Of a stretch of DNA of 10,577 bases, positions 7,462 through 10,577 are shown piece by piece. Each line of letters opens with the position of its first letter. Within the stretch, counting starts at the first letter, position 1. Below the pieces are notes generated by a model. The model had not been told where the DNA came from. It saw nothing but the letters and a program-made list of their open reading frames with translations, and did not search any database. Location: NCBI GenBank assembly GCA_031285105.1, contig JAITWV010000264.1:1-10577 (forward strand), in the 5' to 3' direction. Source of the stretch: Streptococcaceae bacterium. GTDB lineage: Bacteria; Bacillota; Bacilli; Lactobacillales; Streptococcaceae. The position numbers were made by a program, and so were the translations under genes.

Positions 7462-7638
7462 AAAAGAGGCTGGGACAAAATAATTTTTTAACTATAGTTT
7501 CCAGTCGAATAATGTAAAAACCTCCAAAAATCTATCATCAAAGATAGATTTTTGGAGGTTTTTGCGATTGAAGTTTTGTGTTAGTGCTTGAACGTTCGTT
7601 TTTCTTCTACGTATTCTGAGTTTTGTCCATCCTCTTTT
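7462..7638. repeat. 177-bp intergenic element with inverted ends
   Basis: The left end AAAAGAGGCTGGGACAAAA (7462-7480) is the reverse complement of the right end TTTTGTCCATCCTCTTTT (7621-7638), apart from one mismatch and one extra G. A perfect 21-bp hairpin lies inside (7516-7563), with smaller palindromes AACTATAGTT (7490-7499) and GAACGTTC (7590-7597). No ORF is present. From memory, GAGGCTGGGACA motifs recur between genes in several Firmicutes, which would fit a dispersed repeat. A genome-wide count is needed to confirm that here. It starts 8 nt after the leuS stop. Confidence 0.6.
7516..7563. terminator. leuS terminator, perfect 21-bp hairpin
   Basis: The segments 7516-7536 and 7543-7563 are exact reverse complements (core AACCTCC / GGAGGTT) around the loop ATCAAA. 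The arms begin with AAAAA and end with TTTTT, so the hairpin is symmetrical and can terminate in both directions. It is the only terminator-like structure within 300 bp after leuS. Confidence 0.8.
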
Positions 7639-7663
7639 ACGCCAACACACTATTGTAATATGA

Positions 7664-7692
7664 TTAGTTCAATGTTAAAATTAATATATAAT
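7664..7692 (+). promoter_or_regulatory. Possible promoter of the methyltransferase operon
   Basis: TATAAT (7687-7692) sits within an AT-rich block. The -35 at 17-bp spacing is TTAGTT (7664-7669), a poor match. A start near 7699 would give a leader of about 290 nt that contains all the hairpins described below. No better promoter is evident between 7640 and the gene. A TATACT at 7972-7977 is too close to the start codon to be useful. Confidence 0.4.
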
Positions 7693-7756
7693 TAAAAGTA
7701 CAGGAGTGTGAATTCACTCGGCACATTTGATTCTTACATAATCGGTAAAATAAATG

Positions 7757-7911
7757 TGTGCGGGAAAGAACAAATAAAACGAAATTGAATACGTAAAAAA
7801 TCTCTCATTTGAGTGGTCTTATTTACGTATGATTCGTTTTATTTTCTTTCCTGCACAATAAAAGTTTTCGTTTGAAAGCTGCAGGAAAGAAATTTCTTGT
7901 GGCTTTTTCTT
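7757..7911 (+). promoter_or_regulatory. Structured leader with terminator and alternative pairing (attenuator candidate)
   Basis: Hairpin A pairs 7757-7797 with 7822-7857 through about 34 bp: 5 bp, one G-U, 8 bp, a 2-nt bulge, 11 bp, an internal loop, then 9 bp (ATACGTAAA with TTTACGTAT). Hairpin B pairs AAAGCTGCAGGAAA (7875-7888) with TTTCTTGTGGCTTT (7893-7906) around a GAAA loop. It has 14 bp including three G-U pairs and a following TTTTTCTT tract. The wobble pairs form only in plus-strand RNA. TTTCTTTCCTGC (7843-7854), in the right arm of A, is exactly complementary to GCAGGAAAGAAA (7881-7892), the left arm and loop of B. The 12-bp alternative pairing therefore excludes both hairpins. This is the logic of a transcription attenuator. 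No known riboswitch or T-box signature is visible, and a palindromic mobile repeat remains possible. Confidence 0.5.
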
Positions 7912-7994
7912 ATGCAATTTTTTAGAAAGTGAGCATGATTAAATGTAAAAAATGTCGATACATCGGTTAATTATACTTAGGAGAAATGAAAAAA

Positions 7995-8780
7995 ATGGAA
8001 AACGAATTTGAAACTTTAAATAAAACAATTGGCTTAAATTTTAAGTCACGTCAACACAAGCAACAGCAAATGTTTGATTATTACATTACAGTAAAATCAA
8101 TTGTCAAAAAACTATCAACCAAACGAACGCTTTACTTTTATGATGGAGGGTGTGGTCGAGCATATCTGTCCTTTTATTTGAATTATTTATTGAAAAAAGA
8201 TGGCATTACCAATGTGGAATTTATCTGTATTGATATGAATAAAGCTTTGATTGAACGTAATAAATTAATCGCCTTAAAATTAGGGATGGGGAATATGTCA
8301 TTTGTCCACTCAAGTATTATTGATGCGGATTTTTCTAAAAAACCAGATGTCGTTTACAGTCTAAATGCTTGTGATAGCGCTACTGATCAATTGTTATATC
8401 AAGCACTTGCCAATGAAGCAAGATTTATTTTATCTGTTTCTTGTTGCCAACATAAAGCACGAAAAGCCTATAAAAATCAATCAATGTCACTGATATCTCG
8501 TCATAAACCATACAAAGAAGGATTAGTGGATATGCTTAGTAATTCATTAAGAACGCTGTTAATGGAGGCACATGGTTATAATGTTAGCGTATTTGAGTTC
8601 ACATCAACCTCTGCTACGCCAAAAAATGTGATGCTCAAGTGTGAAAAAGTGGCGAAGATAAATGAAAAATATCAAGAAATAGTTGATGAGTATGAAAAAT
8701 TAGTTACTGCATTTAACATTCGACCACTATTATTTGATTACTTAAAAGGAGAAGAAAAGGATGTTCGAAAAGTTAGTTAA
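7995..8780 (+). CDS. Methyltransf_32-type SAM-dependent methyltransferase (METTL25/GSTCD-like)
   Basis: Predicted class I methyltransferase of unknown substrate. Numbering from ATG 7995 (261 residues), YDGGCGRAYLSF (49-60) is motif I, FICIDMN (76-82) holds the ribose-binding acid, and YSLNACDSATDQLLYQA (121-137) corresponds to the HACD-x-ATD block of PF13679. SVSCCQHKARK (147-157) replaces the usual PCCQH with SCCQH. The C-terminal ATPKNVMLKC (207-216) fits the TPKN motif of the family. Start choice: AGGAG (7979-7983) lies only 2 nt before ATG 7986 but 11 nt before the in-frame ATG 7995, so the latter is preferred. The alternative start adds MKK. It overlaps the next methyltransferase gene by 20 nt and follows the structured leader. 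Related eukaryotic proteins are methyltransferase-like with poorly known targets, so no specific function is assigned here. Confidence 0.8.
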   Translation: MENEFETLNKTIGLNFKSRQHKQQQMFDYYITVKSIVKKLSTKRTLYFYDGGCGRAYLSFYLNYLLKKDGITNVEFICIDMNKALIERNKLIALKLGMGNMSFVHSSIIDADFSKKPDVVYSLNACDSATDQLLYQALANEARFILSVSCCQHKARKAYKNQSMSLISRHKPYKEGLVDMLSNSLRTLLMEAHGYNVSVFEFTSTSATPKNVMLKCEKVAKINEKYQEIVDEYEKLVTAFNIRPLLFDYLKGEEKDVRKVS

Positions 8781-9573
8781 TCAAGCTTATAAACCACAAG
8801 TAAATGAACCAGGAAGCGATAATCTATGGACAGATGAACATATTTCAAAAGGAATGTTAGCTGTACATTTACAAGCGAATGAAGATGGTGCAAGTCGTAA
8901 ACATGACTTTATCGCAAAATCAGCTGATTGGATAAAAGAAGTTGCTCCACCAAAAGAATATAAAAAATTACTTGATTTAGGCTGTGGACCAGGACTGTAT
9001 GCACAACATTTTGCTGAATTTGGTTTTGAGGTAACAGGCATTGATTTTTCCAAGCGTTCGATTGATTATGCAAAAGCGCAAAGTAGGCAAATTGATTATC
9101 ACTGCAAAAATTATCTAACGCTAGATTATCAAGCAGAATTTGATGTTGTTACTTTAATTTATACTGATTATTGTGTGCTTTCAAGTGAAGATAGACGAAT
9201 TTTAATGAACATTGTTTTTCGAGCGTTAAAACCAGGAGGGAAATTTATTTTTGATGTGTCGATGCAACAAAAAGAAAGAAAAGAAATGACCGAGTGGCAG
9301 ATGTATGAAAAAGGAGGATTTTTTGCTGATGAGCCACATCTTTATTTGAATGCGATCTATCAATACGGTGAATTTGGTCAAACTCAGCTTTCACAACATA
9401 TTGTCATTACAAAAGAACAGACAAAAAGTTATCATGTTTGGCATCATTATTTTACAAAGGAAGAAATTTTGGCAGAAGTAAGTGATTTTTCAAGTGTTCA
9501 ATTCTTTGATGATGTTGCAGGAAGTCCCTATTCATCTGAAAGTGAGACTCTTTGCTTGGTGGTAACAAAATAG
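8761..9573 (+). CDS. Class I SAM-dependent methyltransferase, UbiE-like
   Basis: Predicted small-molecule or RNA methyltransferase with a complete Rossmann core. LLDLGCGPGLYA (70-81) is motif I, VTGIDFS (91-97) carries the acidic SAM-ribose ligand D95, FDVVTLIYTDYCVLS (127-141) is motif II, and ALKPGGKFIFDV (155-166) is motif III. The N-terminal LWTDEHISKGMLAVHLQ (22-38) precedes the core and recurs in lactic acid bacterial homologues as I recall them. The second half (170-270) is a beta-rich cap typical of Methyltransf_25/UbiE relatives, ending SETLCLVVTK. ATG 8761 overlaps the end of the first methyltransferase gene by 20 nt. Its SD AAAGGAG (8745-8751) lies 9 nt upstream, inside that gene, so the two are probably translated in step. 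A strong terminator follows. The two proteins belong to different families, so this is not a tandem duplication. Substrate unknown. Confidence 0.85.
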   Translation: MFEKLVNQAYKPQVNEPGSDNLWTDEHISKGMLAVHLQANEDGASRKHDFIAKSADWIKEVAPPKEYKKLLDLGCGPGLYAQHFAEFGFEVTGIDFSKRSIDYAKAQSRQIDYHCKNYLTLDYQAEFDVVTLIYTDYCVLSSEDRRILMNIVFRALKPGGKFIFDVSMQQKERKEMTEWQMYEKGGFFADEPHLYLNAIYQYGEFGQTQLSQHIVITKEQTKSYHVWHHYFTKEEILAEVSDFSSVQFFDDVAGSPYSSESETLCLVVTK

Positions 9574-9583
9574 TTGGAATCAT

Positions 9584-9622
9584 AAAAAAGTAAAGATTTT
9601 GAAAAGAAATCTTTACTTTTTT
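9584..9622. terminator. Bidirectional terminator between convergent genes
   Basis: AAAAAAGTAAAGATTT (9584-9599) and AAATCTTTACTTTTTT (9607-9622) are exact reverse complements around a 7-nt loop. The six-A and six-T ends give a U-run for transcripts from either side. It lies 10 nt after the methyltransferase stop and 20 nt beyond the stop of the minus-strand regulator. Confidence 0.9.
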
Positions 9623-9642
9623 ACTTTTACTTTCAATCTCAA

Positions 9643-10473
9643 TCAAACAACCAACACATAACACAAAAGCAAATCATTCATATCCTTCAATGAAAAGGCA
9701 AATTCCGCTTCAAATTTCTTTAATTTATACTGCAAAGAATTCCGATGAAGATAAAGTTCTTTTGCTGTTTGTGTCAAAGAACCTTGATGTTTCCAAAGCG
9801 CACGAATTAATTCAATATTTTCATGATTTTTTATTAATTGCCCTTTTAAGTGAAGCAACGATGGATTTTTATCAATTATTTGACTAACTTCACTTGTTAA
9901 AAATATCCCACTAAGCGATTGGACTCGTGTACCCGTATTTAAATGAAGAAACTGCATAAATTTTTCTTGTTCATTCAAAAAAAATTCAACTTTCCATTCA
10001 TTCGTATGATAAATATTACCAACATAAGCTTTGGTTTCAGCCAATAAGTCTGCATCTAAAGCTAAAAAGATTTCTTGGTATTCTTGAAGTGAAAAGGTAT
10101 TTTTGGTGTATTCTTCTATTAAAAGACCTTGCTTGTCAGATAACTGAATGATACTTAGGACACTTGGAATCATTTCTTGCACAACTTCGATATATTCATT
10201 TATTTCTTGGGTGGTTGTAAATTGAATAAGACGAAATTTTGTTTCAAGTGGTGGAAGTGTACCCGTTTCTAAAAATTTTAACCAAGGGCTTTTTGGATAT
10301 ATTTTCGCTTTAAATAAAGTAGTTAATAATTTTATTTCATTTTTAGTTAGTTCATTTTTATTTAGCACATAAAGCCTTTCTTCAATCCTTAATATTAATT
10401 GATCAGGCTGTTCTTTTGAAGTCAGGACTGGTTTGGCTTGTGGATATATTTTTAAAAATTCCTCTTTATTCAT
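9643..10473 (-). CDS. PucR/CdaR-type transcriptional regulator
   Basis: Predicted DNA-binding regulator with a C-terminal PucR-type helix-turn-helix (HTH_30). The diagnostic region is residues 221-273. It has ELIRALWKHQGSLTQTAKEL followed by LHRNSLQYKLKKFE, close to the family pattern HRNTLxYRLxKIE, and then LKDMNDLLLCYVLV. Residues 1-215 are a poorly conserved sensory part with no transmembrane segment, recognised GAF block or sugar-diacid domain that I can identify, so the signal is unknown. At 276 residues it is shorter than classical PucR or CdaR and matches compact Lactobacillales versions. ATG at 10473-10471 is preceded by the SD AAAGGGA (minus strand, 10485-10479) with 5-nt spacing. 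It converges on the methyltransferase operon and shares its terminator, so it need not regulate those genes. Its own target may lie to the right of the window. Confidence 0.8.
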   Translation of the reverse strand: MNKEEFLKIYPQAKPVLTSKEQPDQLILRIEERLYVLNKNELTKNEIKLLTTLFKAKIYPKSPWLKFLETGTLPPLETKFRLIQFTTTQEINEYIEVVQEMIPSVLSIIQLSDKQGLLIEEYTKNTFSLQEYQEIFLALDADLLAETKAYVGNIYHTNEWKVEFFLNEQEKFMQFLHLNTGTRVQSLSGIFLTSEVSQIIDKNPSLLHLKGQLIKNHENIELIRALWKHQGSLTQTAKELYLHRNSLQYKLKKFEAEFAFSLKDMNDLLLCYVLVV

Positions 10474-10577
10474 ATCGTTCCCTTTGGTAAATTTATTTGA
10501 TTTAGGTATAGAATACTTACTTTAGTACATCGTAATTGATTTGGAGTTTGTGAAATAAAGACGTTAAGGTATTCTTC
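10474..10577 (-). promoter_or_regulatory. Upstream region of the PucR-type gene
   Basis: These 104 bases hold the SD and presumably the promoter of the minus-strand regulator. On the minus strand TATTCT and TCTATA (about 10505-10516) are possible -10 sequences, and TTACGA further upstream is a weak -35. TACTTTAGTA (10518-10527) is an inverted repeat, TACT and AGTA around two bases, near the putative -10, so it could be an operator half. No coding start is visible on the plus strand before the window ends. Confidence 0.3.

Noticed and set aside
7754..7777. Seven-codon ATG frame at the base of the large leader hairpin
   Set aside because: No SD upstream and too short to support a leader peptide.
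7971..7977. TTATACT as a -10 box for the methyltransferase operon
   Set aside because: It lies 9 nt before the first ATG and would put the transcript start at or beyond the SD. No -35 is present at the right distance.
1..10577. CRISPR array, tRNA, rRNA or intact transposase
   Set aside because: No regularly spaced repeats of CRISPR length, no cloverleaf or rRNA-like segment, and no transposase-like frame was seen on either strand.

Overview
The window looks like the chromosome of a low-GC lactic acid bacterium of the Enterococcus/Vagococcus type. The gene order is radical-SAM mnmL (ytqA), mnmM (ytqB), an AtlA-like N-acetylglucosaminidase with LysM repeats, and leuS. All SD sequences are of the AGGAGG type. 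As I recall, the E. faecalis AtlA gene also lies close to leuS. The LeuRS carries a long insert before KMSKS like streptococcal and lactococcal enzymes, so the genus is left open.

Positions 1-1500 are the accessory part. They hold a GC-richer direct-repeat patch (GTGGGCGACT three times in the first 90 bases), two strong inverted repeats (192-228 and 288-326), the decayed 3' end of a reverse-strand gene with an in-frame TAG (331-642), and an intact HNH nuclease gene with its own promoter (696-1442). The nuclease looks like a lone restriction or defence-type enzyme beside degraded DNA.

Positions 1500-7640 are core. mnmL and mnmM overlap by 29 nt and form the Gram-positive route to mnm5s2U34 in tRNA. 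They end at an intrinsic terminator. A monocistronic gene for a secreted GH73 peptidoglycan hydrolase with five LysM modules follows and has its own terminator. Then comes leuS with a very short leader that has no room for a T-box. Downstream of leuS is a 177-bp intergenic element with inverted ends (AAAAGAGGCTGGGACAAAA versus TTTTGTCCATCCTCTTTT) around a perfect 21-bp hairpin.

Positions 7640-9640 carry two overlapping methyltransferase genes, one of Methyltransf_32 (METTL25/GSTCD) type and one UbiE-like. A roughly 290-nt leader with unusual structure precedes them: a 34-bp imperfect hairpin, a terminator-like hairpin with a U-tract, and a perfect 12-bp alternative pairing that excludes both. 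This is the best candidate in the window for an undescribed cis-acting attenuator. The alternative is that it derives from a mobile repeat. A bidirectional terminator separates this operon from a convergent PucR/CdaR-type regulator gene (9643-10473, minus), whose promoter region runs to the right edge. I see no tRNA, rRNA, CRISPR array or intact transposase.
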